From positions 23,926,731 through 23,990,730 of the forward strand of contig OZ022247.1 in the NCBI GenBank assembly GCA_963978895.1: a stretch of DNA of 64,000 nt, given 5' to 3'. This document shows positions 1 to 15,700 of the stretch, in pieces (positions within the stretch are counted from its first letter, which is position 1; every line of letters starts with the position of its first letter). A model generated the notes under the pieces. The model worked only from the letters and a program-made list of their open reading frames with translations, was not told the DNA's origin and ran no database searches. Origin of the DNA: Erpobdella octoculata. Taxonomy: Eukaryota; Annelida; Clitellata; Hirudinida; Erpobdellidae. The translations under genes and the position numbers were made by a program.

Positions 1-66
1 GATGTCAACTCGAAGAGGGACTGGCTTCTATCGTTCGGCGTCTGCTGTCCCTCTGACGCTGCCGTT

Positions 67-337
67 GTGACCGCGGTCAGAGAACCGGTCAGGGTCAAGG
101 TCAGAGAACCTGTTGGGGTCAAGGTCAGATCGGGAAACAAGTTTCAACCGTCATTTCTGCCGCTCTCGTTGCAATTAAGATTGCCATCGTCGTCATCATT
201 TTCGACGCCTCTTTCATCGGTGTCTGATTCAACATCTACAGAAGACACGATCCATCAAACAGCCACTTCGAAACGCATATCATTTTTACCGTTGCTTTTA
301 AAATCGCCGTTTCAGTTCTCTTCTTTCTTGGCTCCAC

Positions 338-372
<35 letters not shown>

Positions 373-376
373 CCAC

Positions 377-461
<85 letters not shown>

Positions 462-594
462 GTCGTCGTCGTCGTCACTATTATCGTCATTTTTTTCATC
501 ATCATCATCACCATCTATTTCATCATTGTCATATCAGCAGTCAGTATCATTAAGGTCCGTTCTATATCCGTCGCAATCCCCATCCTCATTATCT

Positions 595-625
<31 letters not shown>

Positions 626-818
626 CGTCATTATCATCAACTTCATCGTCTTCATTTGATGAACTTTTTTTCGGTGCCTTCGTACAACCACCACTTAAGT
701 CACCTCCTTCACAGACATCGTCATCACCACCACCACCACTACTATCATCATCATCATCATCATCATCATTACTATCATTATCACCATCCTTATCAGCATC
801 ATCATCATCACCACCTCC

Positions 819-850
<32 letters not shown>

Positions 851-1106
851 CATCACCACATGCAACGTCATCGTCGCGTCTGTCGTCATCAACGAACTGT
901 TCATCACAGTCTTGCATGTCATCAGTCATATTAACAACTCAGCCGCATCTGCAGCCACCTTTTTTAAGTTTGTTTTCATCCGTTCGGTTGAAAAATCGTG
1001 GAGAATCATCATCATCACTATCATTATCAACTTTATCATCATCATCATCGTCGTCGTCATCATCATCATCGTCATCATCATCATTATCATCATCATCATC
1101 ATCATT

Positions 1107-1153
<47 letters not shown>

Positions 1154-1527
1154 TATCATCATCATCATCATCATCGTCTCCCCAAAACCTGATAAAACTC
1201 ACCCACCTGAAAAATAGCATCCATTTGTTCAAAGTGAAAGTGAAAGCCGGGCACGTTGGAAAAACCAGGCTGAAGTTCTACGTCATCAAAAATTTGTCAA
1301 TGTACTACAGTGGCCGGAAGAAGAAGAAGAATGTGACATTATTTTCTGGTCACGGTCCTGCTCTTGATGGCGTCCATGATGATGATGATGATGATGATGG
1401 TGGTAGTGGTGAGGGTGGGGGTGGAGATGAAAACGATGACGAAGATGCCGGCAGTGACGATGATGGGCTGTGGGAAGAGGGGGACGGTGACCCCTGGTGG
1501 ATACCCCAAGAATATAAAGTTAGTTGA
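67..1527 (+). CDS. Doubtful long ORF through TCA microsatellites (poly-Ser, acidic tail)
   Basis: An open frame of 486 codons. Much of it is poly-serine encoded by (TCA)n tracts, which cannot produce a stop in this frame, so the length alone is weak evidence. The non-repeat parts stay open as well: about 90 codons before the first Ser run, and about 110 codons after the last, containing a Lys-rich stretch (RKKKKN) and then an Asp/Glu/Gly-rich tail ending PQEYKVS. No signal peptide, known domain or homologue is recognised, and splice sites are not obvious. It may be chance or an exon of an unplaced gene. Antisense frames read poly-Asp or poly-Met from the same repeat and are ignored. Confidence 0.15.
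343..1175. repeat. Interrupted (TCA)n trinucleotide microsatellite cluster
   Basis: Long runs of TCA/ATC, with TCG and CCA variants, occur at about 343-475, 600-645, 725-860 and 1010-1175, separated by non-repeat DNA. The TCG interruptions suggest the array is old enough to have diverged. Confidence 0.95.
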
Positions 1528-1608
1528 GTTAGTCATTAAATGAATGTGATCGCCTGGTCGTGCGTGTAAACAAAAAAGGCAGTGGTGTGAACACGTGAAC
1601 ACGAGAAT

Positions 1609-1718
1609 GTGTGAACAAGAGGACATGTGAACATGATGATGTGTGAACAAGAGAACATGTGAACATGATGATATGTGAACAAGAGGACATGTGAACATGA
1701 TGATGTGTTAACAAGAGA
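1609..1718. repeat. Minisatellite, about 35-bp unit, 3 copies
   Basis: A unit built from GTGTGAACAAGAGRACATG followed by TGAACATGATGAT is repeated about three times with single-base differences. No gene overlaps it. Confidence 0.8.
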
Positions 1719-2711
<993 letters not shown>

Positions 2712-4435
2712 ACCAGGCTGAACAATGTAACTTCATGAATGACACGTCGTTTCCCGTAATTCTATTTCAAAGCAAATCTGAAGATCGGTTAAGATTCGAA
2801 AGAGACTAAATAAATAGATGCTTCGACCTGATTTCAATTTAAAGTTTAAATATTCAAGAAGTCAATTCAAACGGCTCTTTTAAGATAATCGAGATTTTTT
2901 CCCGTATTTTTATTTTGTATTCTTTCCTTTCATTTTCCTCATTTGAATTAAAAAAAATTACGAACTTGCAAGACTGTTTACAAAGTTCTGCACTTTTAGC
3001 AAATTAAAAAATTAAAAAATATATATGCAATCGAAAGTAAAACATAACTATTATTTAATAAAACAATCAAAGAGTTAGAATACAGGCGTGCTTTAAAAAA
3101 GAGGTATGAAATACAATTAAATTAGAAACATGACACACGGCTGTGCCTGTGTGTGTGTCTAAGTGGTGGAAAGGATGGAAGAGATGGAGGAGGAGATGAA
3201 TGCCTGACTATTCTCTCAACTGGTAGTCATGCTTCCCATGTTTGTTCTATACTTTTGTTTGTTTGTGTGTTTGTTTGTTTGTCTGTTTGTTAATTTCTTT
3301 TTTGTCTTGTGTCTGTGTTTGCTTTGCTTGTCTGTCTGTTTGCTTGCTTGCTTGTTTGCTTGTTTTTTTGCTAATTATTGTTTTTTTTTTGTTTTTCTTT
3401 TGGTAAATCGTCTCCAATCGTTCCATCATGTCAACCTTCTTATCGTTTTATCGTTTCTCACATCTCGAATATCATCGAATGTTCTTCTCCATCTTCATTC
3501 TTCTTCTTCTTCAAACACTGGAAACTCTAATCTTATCTAAAATTCTAAAACCTTCAGTTGGTGTTGTTGATGAAGATATAAAAACATACATGATCTGTTT
3601 ACATCATAAATATATAGCAGATAAAACATGTACTTTTACTGCGAAATTTCAAACTGAAAAATCAATTAAAAAAATTAAAAAAAAAATTTTTTTGCGTTGT
3701 TCGTGATGTTTACAATTAATTTGGTTGCTATTAACAACGCTTTTTCTAAAGAAACTAAAAGAGAGTTTTTGTTTTGAACTTTTTTAAATAATATTTTTAC
3801 ATTTTTTCTATTAGTTTTATTTCAATTTTTATTTATTTATCTATTTATTTATTTATTTATTACCCAATTTCCATTTTCTTCCGCTGGCATACCTCTTTTA
3901 TTTTCTCTCACAAAAAAAAGCCAGTGCCAAATAATCTTTTTTATACGTCTTTCTCTTTCTTCTTTTCATTTTCTTCTCTCTATCTATTTCTCTCTCTTCC
4001 ACTCTCTTTCTATTTCTCTTTCTTTTTTTAGTTTTTCTTTCTCTCTTTTTCCCTCTTTTTCTCTCTCTCTCTCTCTCTTTCCCTCTTTTTCTTCCTCTTT
4101 TTCCCTTTTTCTCCCTTCTCCTTCTTCCTTTCCTTCTCCCTCTTTTTCCCCTCTCTTTCTCCTCCAGTCTTGTCGTATTCTCAAGTCCATCTTGTGTGGT
4201 ATAGTACGCCAATCTATTTCCGATCGTTTTTGTAATTGCGTTTTACCGGCGGCATGCATGGAGAACGCTGTGAGGTATTAAGCAACGATTTTGCCTTGTT
4301 CTTGTTTTATGGAGCCTTCGTAGAATTACTCAAGGATTTTCTGCAGCCCTCGCTATTGTCATGTTTACGAGAATTTGCGGACGGGAGAGGGAAGTGAGCG
4401 CCGACGGATCGATTGAAGGAGCGGATGAATGGGTT
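2712..4435. other. AT-rich gene-free stretch with GTTT and pyrimidine tracts
   Basis: It contains a degenerate (GTTT)n tract at about 3255-3370 and a TC-rich pyrimidine tract at about 3940-4165. The ORFs here are low-complexity (Cys/Leu/Val or Lys/Arg/Glu) and not credible genes. Confidence 0.6.
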
Positions 4436-4457
4436 TAGTTGCGAGTGGGAGAGACGA

Positions 4458-4585
4458 AGTTGGGTTGCTGGTTGGTTAGTCAGTTGGTTGGTCAGTTGGT
4501 CGGTCGGTCGGTTGGTCGGTTGGTCGGTTGTACGGTTGGTCGGTTGGTCGGTTGGTCGGTTGGTCGGTTGGTCGGTTGGGTTGGG
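4458..4585. repeat. (GGTTGGTC)n-like minisatellite
   Basis: GGTTGGTC/GGTCGGTC units repeat for about 125 bp. Apparent ORFs across it (VGRLVGW, TDQPTNRP) are translation artefacts of the repeat. Confidence 0.9.
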
Positions 4586-4997
4586 TTGATTGAAGGAGTG
4601 AAGACTGTGAAGAGTGAAGAGTGGAGTGAAAAAAATGAGCGAATATCTGGAAATAAATGATCAAAGGTCGTCATTTGCAATTAAGTTGGAACGTTAGTGA
4701 TGCTCGGTGGAACTCTGAACTAGCTAAAGCTGCCCTATGGGGGCCATTTCATTCTCTACCCACCCACTCACATCTACTTCCCCCTCACCCGCTCACCCAC
4801 TATATTCACGTTTTTTTTATTTACTTTTCGGGTATCTTTTATTTATGCGTTTTTCTTTGTTCCTGTTTTACGGGTTTTTTTCTATTTTTCTAACACCTGG
4901 GAATGCCACATGAGCGCCAGGAGAAAAATATTAATGGCTTCCGAAACTTTTTTTAGCAGCGAAACTCTACAATGACGTAACTGCCTGCCTGGCCGCC

Positions 4998-5132
4998 TGT
5001 AGTAGTAGTAGTAGCAGTAGCAGTAGCAGTAGCAGTAGCAGTAGCAGTAGCAGTAGCAGTACCAGTAGCAGTAGCGGGATCGGTAGCGGTAGCGGTAGCG
5101 GTAGCGGTAGCAGTAGCAGTAGCAGTAGCAGT
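4998..5132. repeat. (AGTAGC)n microsatellite with AGCGGT variant block
   Basis: AGTAGC hexamers with an internal block of GGTAGC units at about 5086-5112. Confidence 0.95.
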
Positions 5133-7535
5133 CTCTCTGTGTGTGCTTGCTTGTTTGTGTGCGAGCGTGCGTGAGTATGCGAGGTCAGTGAAACTGGTCA
5201 GCAGTTAGTTATTTTAAACTTTTATTTGCAGATTCATGGGTGTGCTGACCAAGGTTAACTTGAGTTATCTGTGGAAACATTTATTTTTAGCTTAAATGTT
5301 AATCTAAAATGCGTGAATAAATTTTATTTTAAAACTATAATTGTTTTAATGTGAAGTTCTTAAAAAAAAAACAAAATCCAATTGTAGACATATTTCGCTA
5401 ATATATCTATTCATAAAAATCATGATGGTCAATTCATATTTTTATTTTTATTTTTTTATTTTTATTTCCTTTCTTATTTTTTTTTTGTTTTCCACTACTT
5501 GTGTCGTTCCTGTCAAACCGACAATTTCTTAGAAATAACCTGCCTGCCTGTCATGCTTCATTTTTTCTTACTACAGCGACACTTTCAAAGTCATTTTCCA
5601 TTCTATTAATCCATTTCTATTATAATTTTCTCAAGTCATTGACTAGCTTTTATACACACGCACTTGCATACTTACCCACCTAACCACCCACTCATCCCCA
5701 CCTAATTTTATAAAAACAGTCCTTAAATCCACTAAATTGACCCATTTACCCCTTAACGTCCCGTGCACCAGCCCACTCAAAATACGCAACCACTCAATAG
5801 CCCACCATTTAAAATAAATTACCCGCTCACCGGTCCAGCCAACCACCCCAAGACCCCCTGATCAGCCCTGAATACACCCCCCTCGTACAACACGACAACT
5901 TATTTGCGCTCGCTCGCTCGTTCAGCCATGAACTTCACGGTTGACATGACTCACTAGCTCAACCACGACGAGACCAACTCGTCCATCAAACTTCCCTCCA
6001 ACACAATCAATCACTTTATCCACTCACTCGATTTTTTTACCCCATTGACTCTCTACTCACTTCTCTACCCATCTGATGATTTACTTACTTTTTCCTTCTC
6101 GGCTAACTGACACCAATTCGGCTACTCGTTTTCACTTACTTGTCCGCCGATTGACAAAGTGGGCTGATCCCCATCTCCACTACCAGCTTTCTGTCCCCAC
6201 GTCTACCACCACTCAATCTTTCCACATCTACACCACCAACACATCTCTCCACATCTACACCACCAACACATCTCTCCACATGTTTACCACCAACACTTTT
6301 TTTCACAATTTCTACCACCACTCCATCTCTCTCCATCTCCACTACTAACCTTTCTGCCCCCATGTCTTACACCACTACTTCCAGCTACTCACCTACAATG
6401 AACTCACGTATACTTTACTCCAAATCGATCTGTCAGTTCAAACTTAGTTAACTCTATTTTAAGCTAGTAAACTAGCTCAGATATTATTACCGGCACAAAT
6501 CACTCATCTATTAAGGTCCCACACCTGACCCCAGGTGACCCCAGGTGTGCTGAGGTCAACTACCTAGCTGCCTGCTCATCGACGCTTTCTTTGTTGCTTT
6601 TTCCACGAGCAATCCAGCCAGTAAGCTTTCCACTCGTTCAAGCCTTTCCACTTAAAAACTCATTTTTTGCACCACTTCCTCTTTCGGCCACTCAATCTCG
6701 AAAGACTCGAGGCTCGATATTAACGAACGCCATGCTTAAAAATGCGGAAAAAAGAGAGAGAGAGGAGGGAGAGAGAGGGAGAGGGAGAAAAAAAAGAGAG
6801 AACTAAATAATTGACAGTGAAAAAAACATTAGGAATGTTTTTTTCTTAAGATATGGATAGAGAAAGTGATGGAATCCGATTCGATTTCAATTCGTTAATT
6901 TATATAGCGCTTTTTAGACGAAGCGTTTAAGACCAAAAAAAGGTTTTCAGACCATGGACGATGCCGGTAAAAATTCTGAGTCAGCTGGTTGGTAGATAGC
7001 TGGATAGCTGGGCGGGTAGATTTCTGGTTGGATATATGGCTTGGTGGTGGTTAGATGGGTAGATAGCTGGATGGATGGGTGGATGGATGGGTACTTGTGA
7101 GTGACGGGGAACAGTAAGTAAGTATACGTGGAGGTGCACACGCGTCTTCTTGTCAAACACGTCTCAATAATTTCATTGTCGCGTCTCTTCAAACTGTCCC
7201 CCTCACCGCCACCACCTCCTCCTACACCTCCCCACACCACCCCTCCTCCTACACTCTGCTACTCCTTCACAACATTTTTTCATTTATTCCTTTCCGGCTT
7301 TCTTCTATTTTTCAATGATTCTTAACGTTTTTCTGCTGCACTTAAATTCTTTTGTTTTCTTTTTTATTTTATTTTTTAAGGATTTTAAAGTTTTTATTTT
7401 ATTTTATTTTTTTATCCTTTTTTATTGCTCATCAATTTATCTTCTTATTTTCGTTTTATTTTTTTTTCTTTTCATCTTTTATCTTTTACGTTCATTCCAT
7501 CTACTAGATCAAGTTCAGGTCACATTTGCATATTC
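5133..7535. other. Gene-free stretch with small tandem repeats
   Basis: Mostly C/A- and T-rich low-complexity DNA. A 27-bp unit (CACCACCAACACATCTCTCC...) is repeated at about 6222-6300, and a GA-rich tract lies at 6752-6802. No exon with credible splice sites was found. Confidence 0.5.
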
Positions 7536-7539
7536 ATCC

Positions 7540-7585
<46 letters not shown>

Positions 7586-7794
7586 TCTCTTTTTCTCTTT
7601 CTCTCTTTCTCTTTTTCTCTCTTTCTTTCTTTCTTTCTTTCTCTCTTTCTCTCTTTCTCTCTTTCTCTCTTTCTCTCTTTCTCTCTTTCTCTCTTTCTCT
7701 CTTTCTCTCTTTCTCTCTTTCTCTCTTTCTCTCTTTCTCTCTTTCTCTCTTTCTCTCTTTCTCTCTTTATCTTTGTTTTGTTTTGTGTTTTTAC

Positions 7795-7849
<55 letters not shown>

Positions 7850-7865
7850 CCTATATATCTATATA
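7536..7865. repeat. Compound (CT)n / (TCTCTCTT)n / (CTAT)n microsatellite
   Basis: CT dinucleotides (7540-7577) change into TCTCTCTT octamers (about 7590-7775) and then CTAT tetramers (about 7795-7850). Confidence 0.95.
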
Positions 7866-8076
7866 TCTGTTTGTCTTTTGTCTGTTTCTAAACGGAAGAA
7901 GATGTTAAAGGAGAAAGATGTAGAAGGACAAAAATGTAATAGGAGAAAGATTTAGAAGAAGAAAGCTGTAGAAGGAGACAGACATGGAAGGAAAAATATG
8001 TAGGAAGACAAAAAAGAATTGTTTAATAAAATAATGCTGAGGCAAATTTCTATTTTACGCATTCTTCCCAGTGTCG

Positions 8077-8446
8077 CGACCCTGTTACGCGGTATGAATA
8101 CCACCGATGATGACGACCCTGTTACGCGGTATGAATACCACCGATGATGACGACCCTGTTACGCGGTATGAATACCACCGATGATGACGACCCTGTTACG
8201 CGGTATGAATACCACCGATGATGACGACCCTGTTACGCGGTATGAATACCACCGATGATGACGACCCTGTTACGCGGTATGAATACCACCGATGATGACG
8301 ACCCTGTTAGGCGGTATGAATACCACCGATGATGACGACCCTGTTAGGCGGTATGAATACCACCGATGATGACGACCCTGTTACGCGGTATGAATACCAC
8401 CGATGATGACGACCCTGTTAGGCGGTATGAATACCACCGATGATGA
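8077..8446. repeat. Minisatellite: exactly 10 tandem copies of a 37-bp unit
   Basis: Units start at 8077, 8114, 8151, 8188, 8225, 8262, 8299, 8336, 8373 and 8410 with no indels. Each carries the hairpin GGTAT-GA-ATACC and ends CCACCGATGATGA. The only variation I see is C/G in TTA[C/G]GCGG: units 7, 8 and 10 have G. A 37-bp period is not a multiple of 3, so this is not coding. The homogeneity indicates recent amplification. Confidence 0.97.
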
Positions 8447-8509
8447 CGATGATATTATAAAAACACAAGCATCTCTTTCTTTCCCCTTATCTCTTTTTGG
8501 TTCTCTTTA

Positions 8510-8513
<4 letters not shown>

Positions 8514-8578
<65 letters not shown>
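8514..8578. repeat. (CT)n microsatellite
   Basis: An essentially pure CT run. Confidence 0.97.
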
Positions 8579-8584
<6 letters not shown>

Positions 8585-8739
8585 CTATTGTTTTTTTGTT
8601 TTTGTTTTTTTTGCTTTTTTTTGTTTTTATTTCACTTTTTTATTTTCCAAAATAATTCTACAACCACTGGCTGGAATACGCATTTCTCCGTGAGCCAAAG
8701 TCTTCCTGGGTGGTTGCCGTCGAGCGTGACAGAATGCAG

Positions 8740-9065
8740 TAGAGCACTGGAGTGGTGGAGTGGTGGAGTGGTGGAGCACTGGAGTGGTGGAGACACCGAG
8801 GAAGTGAGAGATTGATAGAAGGAAGGCAAGAGTGGAAGAATAGGGACACGCCAAAGGTCCGGTAAGGGTGAATTTTGCAAAATGAGCCAATCCAAAATCT
8901 ACATTTGATTTTTTTTCTCTCTCTCTCTCACACATACACACACAGATTTTAAGAAACAATGCACTGATTTGTGCGATCATGTGTACATGCGATCATGTGT
9001 GTGACAGCGTGTGTGATCATGTCTCTATGCGATCATGTGTGTTTGTGATCATGTGTGCTTGTGTG
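8740..9065. repeat. Two short degenerate tandem repeats
   Basis: GGAGTGGT units at about 8743-8795, and GATCATGTGTG units at about 8973-9060. Confidence 0.75.
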
Positions 9066-9864
9066 CATAACATGCGCTCTTTTTCCTCCACGACGACAAA
9101 TGGATTGAATCAATCAGATTGCGGAGGCGTGAAAAAATTCGCCTCCTATTTATTTACTGCTATCTTGTTCTCTTTTAATTCTTTTTTCTCGCCTAAATCG
9201 ATTTATATTTTTTGGTTTTCCATTTCCTGCTGGCGTTCAATCAATTAATCACCAAATATCTTGTTTGTCAATTTGTTCAATATAATGTTGTTTACGTTCG
9301 TTGATCCGTTTATTCATTTATTTATTTATTCAATCATTTATTCAATCATTCATTCAAACAGTTAGTTATTTATTTATCTGTTTGTTTGTTTGTTTGTTTG
9401 TTTGTTTGGTTATTGTTCATTCATTCATTCAATCATTCAATCAAACGATCCCTGATGGGACAATTCATCAGTCCATCTATTCTTCCAGCAGTTTTTCATG
9501 TAGTTGTCCACCGGCTCTACTACCATTTATACGTTTATGCTTCCCTCTATCCATCCGTTCGAAGATCCATCCGTTCGTATATCTGTCCGTCCATTCAACC
9601 GTGAATGATTCGACTAATCCATCCTGTTAATTGAACACAACCCGTTTACGCTATAATGCAAATTCATTTATCTCTCTCTCTCTTTCTTTCTCTCTCCTCT
9701 TTCTTTTTCATGTGTTCCCGGCATCATCTGCTTCTGCCATAAAATATAATGAAAATATATCCAGCAAGCATCACAACATGACAACATCACAACATGAATA
9801 ACAACACGAAGACCTCCGAGAATTTTACCATTAAATTGAAATTTATATCTGAATAACAGCAATC

Positions 9865-10018
<154 letters not shown>

Positions 10019-10374
10019 ATCGCTTTTTCTTTTTATATTTTTAGTTCTATTTATTCTATTTTATTTTATTTTATTGTGGTGCTGAGTCATAAATTTCCCG
10101 CGTCATTTTCCTTCGTGACAAGCAGCCATTCAATTTAAACCCCCCCCCACGCACTTAACCCCCCGCAGCCCCCTTCCTCTATCCCCCCGTACGGCAGGAA
10201 AAATTGCGTATAATTCAGAGGGGATTCAACATTTAGAGTTAAATTGTTGAAAGAGTACGACAGCTCTGAAGGAGAAGGAAAAAGTATGAAGGAACAAATA
10301 AATTATAGTTCTACTTAATGTGTCTACATGAAAAAAATAATACACGGGAATTTATTTTTTCCGCGGAACATAAT

Positions 10375-10650
10375 TTCATTCAATCATACCTATCCATAGA
10401 ACATACCCATGGTAATTTATTCAATCATTGTTTCCTATAGAACATACCTGTAATAATTCATTTAATCATTCCTCTCCATAGAACATACTTGTAATAATTT
10501 ATTCAATCATTTTTCTCTATTGAACATACCTGTAATAGTTTATTAAATCATTCTTCTCTATAGAACATACCTGTAAAAATTTATCCAATCATTCCTCTAC
10601 ATAGAACATACCTGTATTAATTCAATCATTCAACCCTTCTTACAGAACAT
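10375..10650. repeat. Degenerate minisatellite, about 57-60-bp unit, 5-6 copies
   Basis: Each unit contains TAGAACATACCTGTAATAAT followed by a TTYAATCATT block. Copies differ at many positions and in length, so the array is older than the 37-bp array at 8077. Confidence 0.8.
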
Positions 10651-12743
<2,093 letters not shown>

Positions 12744-12752
12744 TTTTCTCAG

Positions 12753-15700
12753 GTGAGCATAGCCGTGTCCGAGATAATGGGGGCCTGCGATATTAGCCTC
12801 GTTGGTTCGGTCCTTCACGTTTCTTCACCTGGAGATGGACTGACATGCCTGGCTACTTATGCGACCCGAGGCAATATAGCTCTGACCACAGTTCTTGTGA
12901 TCTTCGACAACTTTGTCTCCTTAGGTACGAGATTATGTTTTTAATGATTTTTTTATTCTTTTTTTTAAATTACTTGTGAACGACGAACGGTCACTTATTG
13001 GCTCTTGCATACAAATACGGGAATAAAAAAGTTGATTTTTTAAATGTGACAAAATTTCAATCTGTTTTCAAACTGTTTCAAACAGTTTTTTATAGCAATG
13101 CAAAGATTTTTCAGTCTATTTAAGCCAGCTTCACTTTTAGCTTGTTTATAACTTTTGTTTTGGTGCGTTGAACATAGCGGATCGTTTTTTACTTTTTTTA
13201 GCTTTCTCGTCTGATTGAATATTATCAAACTGTTTGTTTCAATAAATTATTATTATAAATATTTTTCCAACGATATGTTACATAATGTAACACTTTTATA
13301 AAATGCCGTGAATATAATCAGTATAATGATTATACTATATAACTATAGTTACTATAGTATAGTCACTATATTATTAAACTTTAATAATATATTATAGTGA
13401 TTATACTATAATCACTATAATATATTATTAAAGTTTAATAATATAGTGACTATATTATTAAACTTTAATAATTAAAGTATATTATATATATAATCATTTT
13501 ATAATTTTATAATGATTATAAAATACTAGTAATTAGTAATTACTACTGATCAGTACTGTACTATACTACTTATACTAATGTACTGGCTGGCTAGGTTTAG
13601 TGAGTGGCTAGTCTCTGCCTTTAGTTTCTTTATTTTATGCCATAAAATAAAATAGAAATGAATTATGGCTTTATGGATGCCTAAAAGTAAAACGATGCTT
13701 GCTAACAGAGAAACTGTCACATATTTCATTAAATAGTTGAGAGTGTTTCCGAACCTAATACTGTACAAAGCAGTTCCGCTAGGATACAGGAGCATACACA
13801 AATAAATTATTGCAAATTATTTAACCTTATAATCATATAAAAAGGTTTTCAGCATAGTCTCTAATAAAATTTAAATTTTAAAATTGTTTTTGAAGCAATT
13901 TCATGATGCACTGACAATAGCCATTTGTTTTTTCAGATCTATTTGTGTCAATAGATTCTATGTTATTTTAATAAGCATGCTTTTAAAAAAGATTATTTAT
14001 AATAATTTCTTATGATTATTGTAGCATTTATTAGCCAATACTATAAAAATGTATGTGATTTAATTAATTAGAGGTCTGCTTAAATATCATTACTGGTTTA
14101 AGGAGCCCTGAGTATGAAACCTGTATTGCAGAATTAAAATTATTATTTGCTGGTGAAATGACTTGATTTCAGTAACTTTGCTCAGCAAAACGTAAGCATT
14201 TCCAATATCTGTAAATTAGGTTTTATGGTGAGATAATATTTATTTTTAATTAATTATTGTATACAGAATGTTTAAATTTTGTTTTCTCAACAAACAATGG
14301 ACAAACTATTTAGTAATGGCAGCTAGCTTAAATATAGTCACACATTTGATTTTATTATTAGTTATTTATTTATTAAATGGCACTATGGCACTACAATAGT
14401 GTAAAACTAGGGTTTCGATTAGAAAAATTAAATTTATGCGCCACCTAGGGAATATTCTAAAACAATTAAATTAACAAATTCGTTAAAAGTACGTTTTAAA
14501 GTATTCACTAGATGTCACCCGGTTTTTCATATTTTAAATAAAAACTCACTTTTTGTGATGTAACGTTCGTTATAAATTAATTATTAATTGTAAATTAAAT
14601 TAAAAAATATTTGGGCCAGTTTTGAAACATTTGTTAAAAAAATTAACTGATAATAATAGTTTTATAATAATAAACAGTAAATATAGAGAATTGTTTTCCA
14701 TCTCATATTTTATAAATTCATTAATTTCAATTTGTATTTTCTCTACAGTAACAATTTAAAAAATATAGTTAAATGTAAATAAAGACTTATAACCAACATT
14801 TTAATTTATCGAAGTGCTTATCAAATACTTAAGAAATGTATGTATGAAACTTTTTAAATGGCATGTTTTGTAACTTTGCTTACACAATCATAGAATTATA
14901 GATACTATGTTTTTAGCATAGGGCATAAATTTCAAGTAATCTTTAAACTTTAAGTTTTCAATATTAGATTTTAAAATAAAACAACTATATTTTTAATTGG
15001 CTATTTTTGTACACTGGTATTTTCTTTCTTAACATGTAGGCAAATTTAATACTTTAACATAATTTATCGAAGTGCTTATCAAATACTTAAGAAATGTATG
15101 TATGAAACTTTTTAAATGGCATGTTTTGTAACTTTGCTTACACAATCATAGAATTATAGATACTATGTTTTTAGCATAGGGCATAAATTTCAAGTAATCT
15201 TTAAACTTTAAGTTTTCAATATTAGATTTTAAAATAAAACAACTATATTTTTAATTGGCTATTTTTGTACACTGGTATTTTCTTTCTTAACATGTAGGCA
15301 AATTTAATACTTTAACATAATTTATCGAAGTGCTTATCAAATACTTAAGAAATGTATGTATGAAACTTTTTAAATGGCATGTTTTGTAACTTTGCTTACA
15401 CAATCATAGAATTATAGATACTATGTTTTTAGCATAGGGCATAAATTTCAAGTAATCTTTAAACTTTAAGTTTTCAATATTAGATTTTAAAATAAAACAA
15501 CTATATTTTTAATTGGCTATTTTTGTACACTGGTATTTTCTTTCTTAACATGTAGGCAAATTTAATACTTTAACATAATTTATCGAAGTGCTTATCAAAT
15601 ACTTAAGAAATGTATGTATGAAACTTTTTAAATGGCATGTTTTGTAACTTTGCTTACACAATCATAGAATTATAGATACTATGTTTTTAGCATAGGGCAT

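Noticed and set aside
6895..6945. TATATAGCGCTTTTTAGACGAAGCG, reminiscent of conserved SINE/LINE tails
   Set aside because: Only about 30 bp match the pattern I recall and no element boundaries are visible.
7315..7955. Three overlapping Leu/Ser/Phe ORFs of 121-197 codons
   Set aside because: They follow the CT/TCTCTCTT/CTAT microsatellites in all three frames.
8077..8446. CRISPR-like array (regular 37-bp periodicity)
   Set aside because: There are no unique spacers: the whole 37 bp repeats head to tail. The window is also eukaryotic.
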